Under the pieces are notes generated by a model, which did no database searches, had not been told where the DNA came from, and saw only the letters and a program-made list of their open reading frames with translations. A program made the position numbers and the translations under genes. From Punica granatum (lineage: Eukaryota; Streptophyta; Magnoliopsida; Myrtales; Lythraceae): 64,000 bases of DNA. Positions 45,988 through 57,925 of this stretch are shown piece by piece. Numbering within the stretch: position 1 is the stretch's first letter; each line of letters opens with the position of its first letter. The DNA lies in the NCBI RefSeq assembly GCF_007655135.1, contig NC_045130.1, forward strand, positions 31,926,605-31,990,604. Reading direction: 5' to 3'.

Positions 45988-47368
45988 ATGGAGGGAAGGT
46001 TTAGAAGAGGCAGTTCTTTCAGGACCGAGCTCGAAGATGACGGAATTAGCCAAACCCCCGAGCCCGAAAATCTCACTGAATCGCCGCGGTCAAGTGGTGC
46101 CTTTGGTGATGTGATGAGGCTGCCCTCGACATCATCTCCTAAGAGAAGGTAAAGTCATATGTTCTTAAACCACGTCTTAATTGCCAAACTTCAACTAAAA
46201 TTTCTCTCTATACTATCAACCGGTCATAAATTGACCGTGTTTCGAATTGGGAATGGCAACAAGATTGAAGGCATCAAGAGTTCTTTGTTTCTTACATCTG
46301 GTCCTCTACTAACATATCCGCTGTCATGCTATTTCTTTGTCCAGTAGAAGATCGATACAGAAGAGAGTGATCTCGATTCCGATCAAGGAGCCAGAAGGTT
46401 CGAGGCTCAAGGGCGAAGGAGCACCCCCGTCCGATTCCTGGGCTTGGCGGAAGTACGGCCAGAAACCCATCAAAGGGTCTCCATATCCAAGGTGAGTTTA
46501 AATTAATACGCTATGTAATTGACATTTCCGACCTCCGTTTGTCTCAACATGACAATGCCTTGTTGGTTAGGTTAAAGTTCTTTTTCTAAATATATTTTTG
46601 TATTAATAATATAATGGAGCAAGTGCACTGTGTTGTTGTTGTCCCCTTGTTTTATTAAACCTTAATCATTGCCTAATTATATTGCAAAATACCATATATA
46701 TATATATATATATATCCAATCTATTGGTGGTTGTAATAAAACGGACCAGATCATTATTTGAAGTCATATTATTGTTGGTAATAAAATGATTCAATTTGTT
46801 GTTCGATCTTTTCTATAGGGGATATTATAGATGTAGTAGTTCGAAGGGCTGCCCGGCTCGGAAACAAGTCGAGAGAAGCCGGGACGACCCGACCATGCTA
46901 ATCATCACCTACTCCTGCGAGCACAATCACCCGTGGCCAGCCCCGAGAAACGGCCACCACCACCACAACCATCACAATGTTGCCGCTGCCAACGCTGCCA
47001 TGGATGATGCTCCAAATAAACCTGAGGCAGATGTTAGTTCTCCGGATCCGGAACCGGAACAGGATCATGAACCCGAGGCCGAGCCCGATCCAGCAAAGAA
47101 CAAGTTCACCGACATAAAGGAGGAATCGCCCGATCTGATGCTAATCAATGATGAGTTCGGGTGGTTCACGGGCATGGAGACGACCACGTCCTCACTCTTG
47201 GAGACCCCGTTCTTCGACAGCAAGGCTGTAGGGGTGGACGCGGACATGGCGATGTTCTTTCCGATGAGGGAGGAGGACGAATCGCTGTACGCCGATCTGG
47301 GCGAGCTGCCGGAGTGCTCGGTGGTTTTTAGGCACAGGGATGTGGGGACAGAGGTCCAAATCTGCTGA
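45988..47368 (+). CDS. WRKY transcription factor, group IIe (WRKY65/69-like)
   Basis: Exons are 45988-46148, 46345-46491 and 46819-47368 (161, 147 and 550 nt), giving 285 aa. The N-terminal part is Ser/Pro-rich and leads into a basic segment ([12 protein letters not shown]). The WRKY domain has WRKYGQK at residues 88-94 and zinc ligands C108, C114, H138 and H140, i.e. C-X5-C-X23-HXH, typical of group II. The second intron splits the Arg codon after YP, the conserved R-type intron of groups I, IIc-e and III. After the domain come a His-rich patch (about 149-156), an acidic Pro/Glu stretch (about 172-193) and the conserved C-terminal block [20 protein letters not shown]. These features match WRKY65/WRKY69-type proteins, nuclear factors that bind the W-box TTGAC. 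The biological process cannot be read from the sequence. The start ATG is the first in frame after the leader and gives the normal family length. Confidence 0.93.
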
Positions 47369-47759
47369 CACGTTTTTCTCACTTCCCTAATTGCCCTTTT
47401 TCTTGTTTATTACGAATTTCTATATTTTTTAATTCAGAGAAACGGGAGAAGAGTTCGATTGATTTGAACGGCCGGCGGGCAGAGGGCCGTTAAATCTGGA
47501 AAAAGAAAATCTCCAGAGTTTCTTTTCTTTTTTTTTTTTTCAATTTTCCAAACCCAATTATTTTTTTTGGGCCTTGATTTCAGTGTAATTATATGGGAAT
47601 AATTTAATATCGCAAATTATTCTGGCTATGTCACGATGTTCTTGTAGTTAGTATGATTGTTGCCGTCCATCAAATAGAAAGCTTTTAGAAATCACAATCA
47701 GCCACGTAGGATTCACATTTGTTTTTTCCTCTTTTTTTTTGTTTTAATGGCCAATCTTA
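47369..47759. other. 3' flank of the WRKY gene
   Basis: 3' UTR-like sequence with T-rich tracts, then intergenic. No further gene. Confidence 0.5.
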
Positions 47760-47941
47760 AGGTGCGTTTGGTTTCAGAGCTAAAATAGCTTTGATTTTGA
47801 TTTTGATTTTGATTGTGAAAAATGACAAATGAGATGGTATTATAAATTTGACTTGGGAAACGTATGTTTTTATTGTGTAGTGGGTAGAGTTAAAATCAAA
47901 ATTATGATTCTAAAATCAAATTTTGAAACCAAACGGGCCCT
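47760..47941. mobile_element. MITE with 'AGG..CGTTTGGTTTCA' ends, 182 bp
   Basis: Inverted ends aggtgcgtttggtttca (47760) and the complement agggcccgtttggtttca (ending 47941). TA lies on both sides (47758-47759 and 47942-47943). The interior has (gattttgattttt) repeats and no coding capacity. Ends and flanks resemble the element at 29935-30344. It lies about 0.4 kb downstream of the WRKY stop codon. Confidence 0.65.
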
Positions 47942-48853
47942 TATTCATTCGTACTTTTTCTTTCATTCATTTTTCTCCTTCTGTCCAAATTGTACTTCTC
48001 AATAATCTTGTGTCATATGCCATGTCTTGTACATAACAGGAATATAACACATTGCATCTGTTACATGCCAAAAATAGATTAACACATGAGCACAAAGGTT
48101 TTGTGAGTTGTTGTTTTATGAAAAAATGAAAATTTCTCTTGAATTTTGTGGTACAATATCAAGTGATATTTTCATTCAATACAAGATTTTCCTTTAATGG
48201 TAGAAAGTGATGAAAAAAGGGTATGAATATGATATTACGCAATTCAAGATATTCATATACTTGCTGGTCACTGTTGTATCAAACCTTTTTTTCTCAAATG
48301 ATAAAGTATAGTCAATTATTATAACTATAATATATGATCTAAAGGCAACATAGGGTCATCGAGAGAATTTCCCTTTATAATAAGATCATTTTAATTGTTA
48401 CGATGCAATCAACTGTCTCATCGTGTTAAGATGGAACATTGCACATAATCGATACTGTAGCAGCTTAAATAAGTTACATTAATTGTTAGGATGCAATCCA
48501 TTGTCTCATCGTGCTAAGATTGATTTCTGTCACTTTGGAGATTCAAAAAAGAAAAAATAAGAACCCTTTTTTGTGATAAAATAAAAATAAACGTGAATAT
48601 TAATTGCATTAGACAAATTGGGTGTGTATTCATCTGTGAGCTGCCCCTTTACAATGTGCAATATTCATGCTTGAAAAGTCAAATGAAGGACAATGCGAAA
48701 TGGATTATTGGCAGATAATAATAATTACTGATTAGATGTAATTTTAGAATGACTTTAGACGGCTGGCACGTTCCAAAAGTCAACTAAAAGGGTTTTGACT
48801 TTTAAGAGCAACGCAGCTATATATATACATAACACTCAATTATATCCACACAC

Positions 48854-48889
<36 letters not shown>

Positions 48890-50872
48890 GCACGCAAAAC
48901 ATCATGTGCGGATACATCTGAATTACATGGTGAGGATATCATGTGTTCTCTAGTTCCCAACGTGCCAACAGCTCCCTAATTTACATTATTTGGATAAAAA
49001 GTCTCCCAGATATTTCAATCTGGTCCCTGTCAACTACATATACACCTGCACACCACTGCAACGGGACCTAATTTTCTCCTCGGATCGTTCTCTCCGTTAT
49101 TTTCCACTTCTTCCCAAGGCCAATCAAGACCGATTTGGCTTCTCTTCTTGATTTCAGGTCGTTGAAGCTTAACCGCTGAAGCACGAAGGAGAGTTGATTG
49201 GAGCTACCAATATGTACACGGAGTGATAAAATCTAAGTGAACGTGTTGAAGAAAAACTAATAAAATTACTTCAGTAAAAAGTAAATATGGCAATTATTAG
49301 TGAATAATGCTCATCCCCCGATCTGTTGCAATATAAAATACTTTTTGGATATATATTATTAGAATAAATGGAGTGGTTGAGGACTAAGTTGATACCCAGA
49401 AGAAACAGACTGGATAAGCATTAAATTAAGGAAAAGTAGCTGTATTTTAATGAAAGAATCAAACCTTCCACATTTTTCACATAAATACTCTAATCTCGTA
49501 CCTACATTTTTTCGCTTCTTAAACTTAGTTATTCGTCCACGTATCTACATTAATTAAATTAATGTAGATACGAACTGACCGTTTTGTCCGAAAGTTGCTG
49601 CGCTAATTATTGATGTTCTAATCCAATTAGATTTGTCGACCTTGTTCTTTCTTATCAACTGCCTGATGATCTATTGATCATGCGTGTTCATGGCATATTA
49701 TCTCAAGAAAAGCTCCATTACTTTTACCATTTTTCTTATCTTCGAACTTTATTACCATCAATTAGTAAACATGCATTTCGTGTATTAATTAACTATATAT
49801 GACCAAAAACTATAATATTTAAAAAGAAAAGGCATCCTAACGTCAAGGTTACAGTTAATGGAAGCAGGCCCAACCTTTTGTTCACTGTACTGGGGACACA
49901 AAAGCCCAAGCATTTAATTAGATCAATAATCTTTTATTAATGATTTGTTAAACAAGGAAAGTTCAAGGATGTGAACAAACTAAAAGTTGGAGGGCTTAAT
50001 ATATTTAAATTCCAAATACATCCCTGTCATCGAAATTTAACCCGTTGTCATCAACCATACTTCTTTTAAAACTATTCATATTATTTTATTTTATTTTTTA
50101 GTAATAAAGAGTTGATGGGTTTCGTCCGATTAAATCATCGTCAATCAACGAATTATATGTGAATAAGCAAAAAGGTGGAACGTTCAATGAAATGTCATGG
50201 CTCGAAATTATTTGTCATGAACTCGTTAAGGAAATGAATTTGTTTTTCTATGAAATGGTTTGTTAGGGAATGCTTCCATAAATATAGACAAGATATGGGA
50301 CAGTTTCTGAATGTGATGCAACCATGGGATGGGCCAGTTCTATCAGACCATTGGTCCATTACCCAGTGATTTTGTTGATCCCTCTCTAGGACCAACCAAC
50401 GGGCCCCAAAAAAAAAAAAAAACTGACCGTCCATATAATTCCCTTTTCGGAGGGAACCGCTCTTCTTTTCTTAACTAGACCGACCCCGAGCGTCGCTGCT
50501 GGTCGAAAACAACTAATAGATAGACTTGATGTTTATACATTCTTGAAAATTCAATCCTATTTGAGAATATATTTATTACAATCATATTTAAATCCTTCTC
50601 TTTCTTTGTTATTTACCACTTAGTCGGGTGATTAGGCTCGAATCTAGATTAATTGGGATTTTAAGACTTCCAAATATGTCTATATGGTCACGTGGAAAAA
50701 AATTGTGGCAAAAAATCCAATAACATGCATTAGGAATTTATAAAAGAAAATTGTGGGCAAAAGTTCCCATTATATGGATTAGGAAAAATAAAGAAAAATA
50801 ATTACAAAATGATAAAAAAAAATCAATGGTGTGGCATATGGCTTCATGAGGAAGCAGATTGGGACCAATTTT

Positions 50873-50916
<44 letters not shown>

Positions 50917-53900
50917 TATTATTATTATTATTATTAAATAATTATATAAAAAGAAAATGTTCATATTTTATGAATTTATAAAAAATAAATTAATAACGAA
51001 ATTAATTTTCATCACTGGATCTTTTGGTATGGATAAAGGGAAAAATATATCTTTTAATTCACAAAAGAATGTGTTTGATTAGTTTAATTCCTTAATAAAG
51101 ATACAATATAGAAAAAGAAAGTCAGTATCTATGAATGAAAATTTATAAAGAAAGATAAATTATTGAATATCCATATAACTCTTTAGAAAAATGTAAAATA
51201 GAGAGAGAAAATATAGTAAAACGTATGAAGTCAAATCCTAGAGATCGGGAAAAAAAATTAGAAAAGCTTGTACACCATATGAACAAAAAAGTGATGTTAT
51301 ATTGACTTGTGAATGCTAGACGGTTGCTTTCATGTGTTACATTATTTCATTATATAGTAATCGCAAAACTAAGGGTAAACTTTGCCCCGTAATATAGATG
51401 AATCTAGTAATCGCAAAAATTCTGCACTCGCAAATTAAGACTTAAAATTTTTTTTACATATATCCTAATTTGAATATCTAGTATTTTTAATGTGAAGTTT
51501 CTTGTAATTTTCTAGATAAAAGTTGGGGAAACTATATTTTTTGGAAATAAGTGGTTCGACTATAATGACTGAATCATTTGGCGGAACGGATCGGTCAGAT
51601 TACGTGATACCTTATACGGGTCAAATTTTAAAACACTGAAGGTATAATTGATAGATGTAGTTTCCATAAGGAATGCCTCCTTGATCTAGACAATGGGACA
51701 ATATCTGAAGGTGATGCAACTAAGGGCCCGCTCCGTCGAGGGCCATTAGCCCATTACCAGTGGAGTACTTGGTCCCTTTGTTGCATATAAATGAGCAATT
51801 GAGCTTATTCAAACATAGATAGTGGGCTGGACATTTGTGTCATAATTAATTGATTGCTTGCATGATTTAACCATCCTCTCATGTTCTCTAACCCGTCAAA
51901 CAACTTTCTGAACTAAAGTGCATATTCTCAATTCATCGTAATAGTCTCGACGAGCATCTTATAGACGTACATATGCCATGGAATTCTGACCAGAGTTGTG
52001 ATTAAACAGATAAGCGTCATATTTTTTCCAACTTGCATGCTTTATATTACTAAAGCATATACATTATCTTGATTATCTAGCTTCAGAGCATGCATAAAAC
52101 TTCAAGCTGTCACTAGTCAGACTGATTTCGATGAAGTGAATTATCATTTTCATTCTCTCTGGATGGCAATCAGGTAATGTCCTTTCCAAGAGCTTATGCA
52201 CAAAAATGAAGCATTCCCGACAAAATTGGCCAGCTATTATTTGTCCGATGCACCAACATTCTATGGATTATGATACCGTAATCCTAGAGGTTTTACGAGC
52301 AGTCAATTTTAACTGGGTTGTCTGAGATTCCCTACTGTTCCAGTCAAGATTATTCTTCCTTCTTCTTTCGGTTAGAAGAAGCCTACTACACGGCCTAATA
52401 TAAAAAAAATAAAAATAAAATAAGAAATATAATATAGAAGCATAAATAATCCCATCACAGAAATTAAATATATAAAGTTATCAGAAAAAGGACATTTTTT
52501 GTTCTACAAGTTTAGCCTTCGGTCAATTTTGATACTCTAAGTTTTAAAAGTGCCAAATTAGTCATATAGGTTTGCTTTATAAGGTAATTTTGGTCCATTT
52601 AGTGAATTATAAGACCAAAAATATCTTTCCTTTTCAAAACTTGAATGATCACATTTTAATTTAAAGCCAACTTATATGATCAAAAATATCTTTTTCAAAA
52701 CTTATAGGACCGAAATTATCTAAACGTATGGAATTAATTCGATAATTTTAAATCTTATATGACTAAAATTGACTGAAATTAAATTTATACTACCAAAATA
52801 TCTTTTTTGCTAAAGGTACGAGATAAGAGTGTCAGCCGCTAGTCTACAGGCAGTTCTCATATTGTTCTTCCTTTTCCCTTCCTTCTTGGGCTATGGAAAA
52901 AATTTTAAATCATATCTCTAAACACACAGCAAAGTTCTCAAGGTCAAGTCGTAGTCCTTAGGAATATATATTTGTCAGTGACAAAGCAAAATTCATAATC
53001 TTAAATTTTTCTGTATACTCATGTTGCCTCAATTGCAGACAAAAGAAATCTTGTCGTCTACAACATTTTTCTTCTCTTGATGAAAGAGATTCTGCGATAA
53101 AATTGCCTTTCCAGCCTGAATCGATCGAGTTTGCCAGCAAAGCAAACGGATGGTCATGTGGCCTTTGAACTAACTTCATTAATTATTATATATTTCTCCA
53201 GTATTCAAATAGTCATATAATCTAAGATCGGGAATGAATTGAAAGAGTTAAGGGAAAGTTTTTCAATTTTTGAGAGAATTACTTATATTCATGCACCCCT
53301 TAACTCGAAAATTTTAGCTCTTTATTTGCCGTCCTAATGACTTAACCCCCTCGACCAAACCCTACGTCAGTCCAATTCTAAGATTATAATTATTAATTAG
53401 TCAAACAAAATATACCTAGAAATTCAACCAAATATATACCTAGAAATTATGTAATCCCTAATTAATGTTATGTTTCACAAAGGAATAATGATGCGGTATA
53501 TATGAGTAGAAGAAATAGGTCGAAAAGGTTATTTTTTTTTGCATATAAATCCACAATTCGCAGCCTTTATCAACCATTAATCAAAATTTAGTACATCCCA
53601 GTGGTGAATTTTGCAAGTAAATGTAAAAGTCGCGTTCTTTCTGATTCAAGAGATTATGGATTAATTCAGTTCTCATTTCATTAGTTTTCTGACTCATACT
53701 CCTATTTTTCGTTCCCTATCTATTGCTAGACGTTTGAACACCCCTTCGTTACCAACAAATTTAGTTCAATGGTGGAAAATTATTTGGGGAATTTGACTAC
53801 CGTTTCCAAAAATCCGGCTGGTATTGCTTCTTTTATTTGCTCGTCAAAAACAAACCGCCATGTGATTATCACTCTATTACTCTTGTTTTCGTCACGAAAC

Positions 53901-54926
53901 GCTTATATGTAACATATAATTATAATTCCAACACTGACATCTCAAATGTATTCCCATCCCCGAAATCAGGCCTCGGAGAACCCTAATTTTGGAGCGCAAA
54001 CGTTCCTACATTATCTAAAACTGGAATAAGAATCCACAAAGAACCACAATTAACAACCAGCCGAAAGTGTACCATCTCCTACAAATCTGCCTATTTATAA
54101 CCATCTTTATTTGCTAAAATTCATGGTAAGGTAGACATGCGTCTATTGTCAAATTAACTGCACTATACCATAGGGGTATAATTTTCAAACGGGACCCGAA
54201 AGTCTTCTGAAGAAGGGACCCACCACGGGAAAAAATAAAATTGATGTCTCAGTTAGTCCTACAATTAGGGTACACTTAGTTTATTAACTAAAATAAATTC
54301 CCGTTCAAGCATCGTGTTCGCATATGTCGTGTTTTCAATGGGTTTCGAATTTTGACACTTGAGAGTAAACTCCCTCCATATATACCCCAATTTACAAACT
54401 GCATCATATATATTCATTTATATATATATATATGCATCTATATTTTGTAAAGACAAAGCAGGTAATATATAAAGAGAGTTTAATACAATAGGACGCGTCT
54501 TCACTTGCTAATTAAGATATTTCAAATTAGTTACTCGTTATGGAACTATATATGTCTCTTTATTAATTATTTATAATTTTTATTTCGTTATATTAAAATC
54601 ACGTGTCTTCTTTATAATTGAAAAAAGAAAAAGATAAAATGAGCTTTCAGAATTTGAAGAGGAACGCTTACCTGAAAACGGAATTTAAAATTATTGAGAT
54701 CCCCTCAGCCTAATTCTGGCACTTGCCTTTGAAAATTCATTTTACAGCCACACCAATGATTGTGTACACAAACCATACACGTCCTTATCAATCCTTTTGT
54801 ATTATTCCCAATTCCCCCCACATCCGTTCAATCGCATTTATTCTCCTAAAAATCCCAAAATAACATTTAATCCATCCCTTATTTTACAACAATTCTTTTC
54901 TTTCCCTCTTTTTTTTGTTCTCATCA
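47942..54926. other. Long gene-free AT-rich interval
   Basis: About 7 kb with no supported gene. It contains an AT microsatellite near 48868-48888 and an (AAT)n/(ATT)n block at 50875-50935. A diverged dispersed repeat pair lies at about 50265-50385 and 51667-51785 (shared 'gatgcaac', 'ccattagcccattacc'-like text). Short frames were inspected and rejected. Confidence 0.55.
50875..50935. repeat. (AAT)n followed by (ATT)n, self-complementary
   Basis: About 14 AAT units followed directly by about 7 ATT units, so the block can fold on itself as a hairpin. Confidence 0.9.
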
Positions 54927-55271
54927 ATGTCCCTTTCTCATGTATCAAGTTCATCATCTCCTTCTCCTTCTCCTTCTTCTTCCTTCCCATTTCCGGAGAG
55001 CTCGCATCTCCGGGTCCAGCTCGTGTCCAAGTCTGTGTCCGACCGGCTGCTCCAGAAATTCTGCGACCTCTCGGAGTTCCACTTTGACTATGAGAAGAGC
55101 GGACTCTGGTCTCCCCCGGCGAGAAGAAACGTGTTTCTTAGCTCTCCGGGGAAGATATACGGCGAGCGGGAAATGTCCGCAAAGCTAAAGAATGTGACCG
55201 AAGCTCGGACACATAGAAGGCATCTCAAGCATTGGCTCAAGGTACGTATATAACAGTTGAAAGACATTTTG

Positions 55272-55307
<36 letters not shown>

Positions 55308-55405
55308 AGCATTGATTCTTCAAATGAAACAATTAGGAATGTTGTGGAGGTTTTAATTTTGCGTGTTGCATTGTCTTTCTCTTGCAGCCATGTTGGTGCT
55401 CATGA
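54927..55405 (+). CDS. Small conserved plant protein, 110 aa, two exons
   Basis: Exon 1 is 54927-55241 (105 codons), the intron has AAG|GTACGT and TTGCAG borders, and exon 2 is 55388-55405 with five codons (PCWCS) plus TGA. The first 25 residues are Ser/Pro-rich and low complexity. The conserved-looking part is [18 protein letters not shown] (28-45), [12 protein letters not shown] (53-64), [13 protein letters not shown] (66-78) and a basic helical tail. I think I have seen this block in short plant proteins of unknown function, some discussed as SIAMESE-related cell-cycle inhibitors, but I cannot confirm that and no SIM signature motif is visible. No signal peptide or membrane segment. The ATG at 54927 is the first in-frame ATG. 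The intron contains a (CT)n tract. Confidence 0.65.
55275..55306. repeat. (CT)n microsatellite in the intron of the 110-aa protein gene
   Basis: About 15 CT units at 55275-55306, inside the intron 55242-55387. Confidence 0.9.
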
Positions 55406-57925
55406 AGATGATGATATATCTCCGACCATTAGTTAATTAAAATTAGAGCAAATAAAGGTAATTTACATTGTACTTATGTAAACTGATTATGGTTAATGGA
55501 ATACACAGGATGCATAAAGTCCCAAGGTCTTAATGTCTTCTCATCCATCTTACCACATTGATTTACATTATCATCATTATACAAACGTGAAAAGTGAATT
55601 CACAGCTTATGGCTAATTAGTGTCGTCCAATGGGAGCATATGTGACACATCCTCCAAGAAATCAGACCACCAATAAAGTTATATTACTAAATTCTTAATT
55701 AGAGGAAAATGTTTGAGAAAGTTCAATTGTCCGTGATGAATTTTTAGGGGTCTTGGTGGGATCCAACAAATTATTTCCGGAATGTTTTATTTTATTAATT
55801 ACTTGCGAGGGAAGCTTAATTATAAGCTGTAATCGAAGAAGTGACAATTGTTTGATGCATATATCACGTAAATCAACTGGTAAATAATTCGTATATGAAA
55901 ACTCATCGGACCCGACTAATCCATGTTTGAGCTAGATCGGCTCATTAAGGAATAAATATTTGCCAATTATGAATTTGAAATCTTCTTTAAAAGAAAAAAA
56001 TATGCCGAATCACCTGAATCAATCTAATAGCTTTACTAGTAGTTAAATAATGTATAGTTGGCTTGAACCTTTATACATGTGAGAAAATAATTCTGTATTT
56101 GCCATGTGAGAGCTTGTACATGTCATGATCTCTTATACTTTATACCCTGTATTTGGGTGGAGAATATAGTGATAGGTATGGGGACGTATACACTGACAGT
56201 AGGTCCTTCAAATGATACATACATGGTGTCGATAGTGATAGGTATGGGGCGTCTTGATTGAGAGTCATTGCGTCCATGTTACATATATGGTGCATATCGG
56301 CTAGCAACCACTCATTGCTACTTGTGCTTCGTCAACAGTTCGGTGACCTCAAACCAATCAGAAAGCTGAATCGGGATTTGCACCGATTAAACATCAACCC
56401 TCCGATACCTGAGTTAGAGACATAATAGAGAGAGTGAAACACCGTGATTGATAGTCCAACTATAATTCATTTATGAGTGAAAAATAAAATGTACAGAGGT
56501 CATGTTCGGTCGTCTAGATAAACAGTGGGATATGCTTTCTCAAAATCTTAAGGGTATACAAAGCATCTCATCGATCATAATTAACCAGGCATTATCATCC
56601 TTTCGGCTTAGACTAATCTCCGTTTAAACATCGGTTTACCTTGGTCACGATGCGCTGCAGGTAAAGCCTTTGCAAACCTGTGGTTAAGTCCAGTTAAAAG
56701 CACTTGTAAAGTTTATGAAAGTTGAGTCCTCATCAACCTAATGGATTGAGGTAATAAATCTAAGATTCCTCCGTGAGTCCCTATATATAATGAGAATGAG
56801 CGAATCATCAGATGAAGCACATCATCAGATCGGCTCGCAGCATCTATAACGGCCCTGAAGATCTAATTCTGATAATCAATATGTTCCGAAAGATTTGTGG
56901 GTCACGCTATAATGATGTCTCCAAGCAACGAACAATGTGAACAAACAACCCGGACCTCCCTAACATCAATGCGAAGATCAGAACCCGAGGTTCTGTTGAC
57001 ATGTTTTTACTCCTGTCTCTACCTTCATTGTTATTAATGTCTCGCCAGACCCAAAATTGAAACAGGAAGTAGTCCAAAGTCGCATCGTTTTCTCCCATTT
57101 TGTACCCGCACGCCAGGTCCCTGGTGCAGTTTTTCTCGCAGGAAAGCTGATAGTGCAGCATTGTTGTTCACACCATGTTCGGGTTGTCCACGGTAAGGTT
57201 ATGAGACAGTTCGAGAGTTATTACGAATGGTCCGCCTCGAACCATCTTCACACAGTTTCCTCTAACTCCTAACCATGACCTCAAAATTAATAACAATAAT
57301 TGCACCAACTCTCGGAGACTAAACCCGGTTACAGCAGCTCAATCTTCAGTGAGAGCCATCGACCCTCTACAGATTTTCCCGGATTGAATGATGTCGACGG
57401 CTCCGCCGAACACAGAGAAGCTCTTTTCTGATTTGTTCATACCTGACCCTTTTTCTGCCTTGGCATTATTGAGGAGAATGATAATAGAGGTAAGGAGGAA
57501 GAAGATTCTCTAGAACTTAATATCGACTACATAGAGTTCGGGGACCAGTATAAGGTGGAGACAGAGCAAGTTACTTGAATCGGCGCGCACTTTTTGCAGA
57601 AGATAAGAATCGAGAGGCCGACACGTCTGCTTGGCACTTACTGACTCTATCTCATACGATAATCTTGAAAATAAGAATTGTCACCCGTGTGTTACTGCAT
57701 CACTTTTGCCACTTTAAGAAGCATTCTTTCCGCGTGAAGTATAGGCATCCTTCAAAATTCACATGATGCAGTTCAACCTAAAGCTTGCATGCATTGATTT
57801 GGTCCTCTTTCCCTGCCTTCTCTTCACATGGTAATTCATAAAAACTTGAAGGCACGGTCTCTTAATCACACCTGTCGTACTTACAAAGTATAGTCTAAGA
57901 GACTGGAGCTTTTTGTATGTAAGAA
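55406..57925. other. Intergenic, with a degraded SINE and unresolved minus-strand frames
   Basis: A degraded SINE lies at about 55899-56025. On the minus strand, 56907-57161 and 57330-57530 hold frames; the second includes a hydrophobic stretch followed by KAEKGSG and could be a decayed secreted protein. No start, splice signals or domain were convincing. Confidence 0.4.
55899..56025 (-). mobile_element. Degraded tRNA-derived SINE copy E (partial)
   Basis: The complement of cggacccgactaatcca and of a 'cggctcattaagga' segment matches the body of copies A to D. The box B region is decayed. Confidence 0.5.

Noticed and set aside
57330..57530. Minus-strand frame with hydrophobic stretch and KAEKGSG, possible secreted peptide
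   Set aside because: A stop lies directly before the hydrophobic part, and no start codon or splice acceptor restores a signal peptide.
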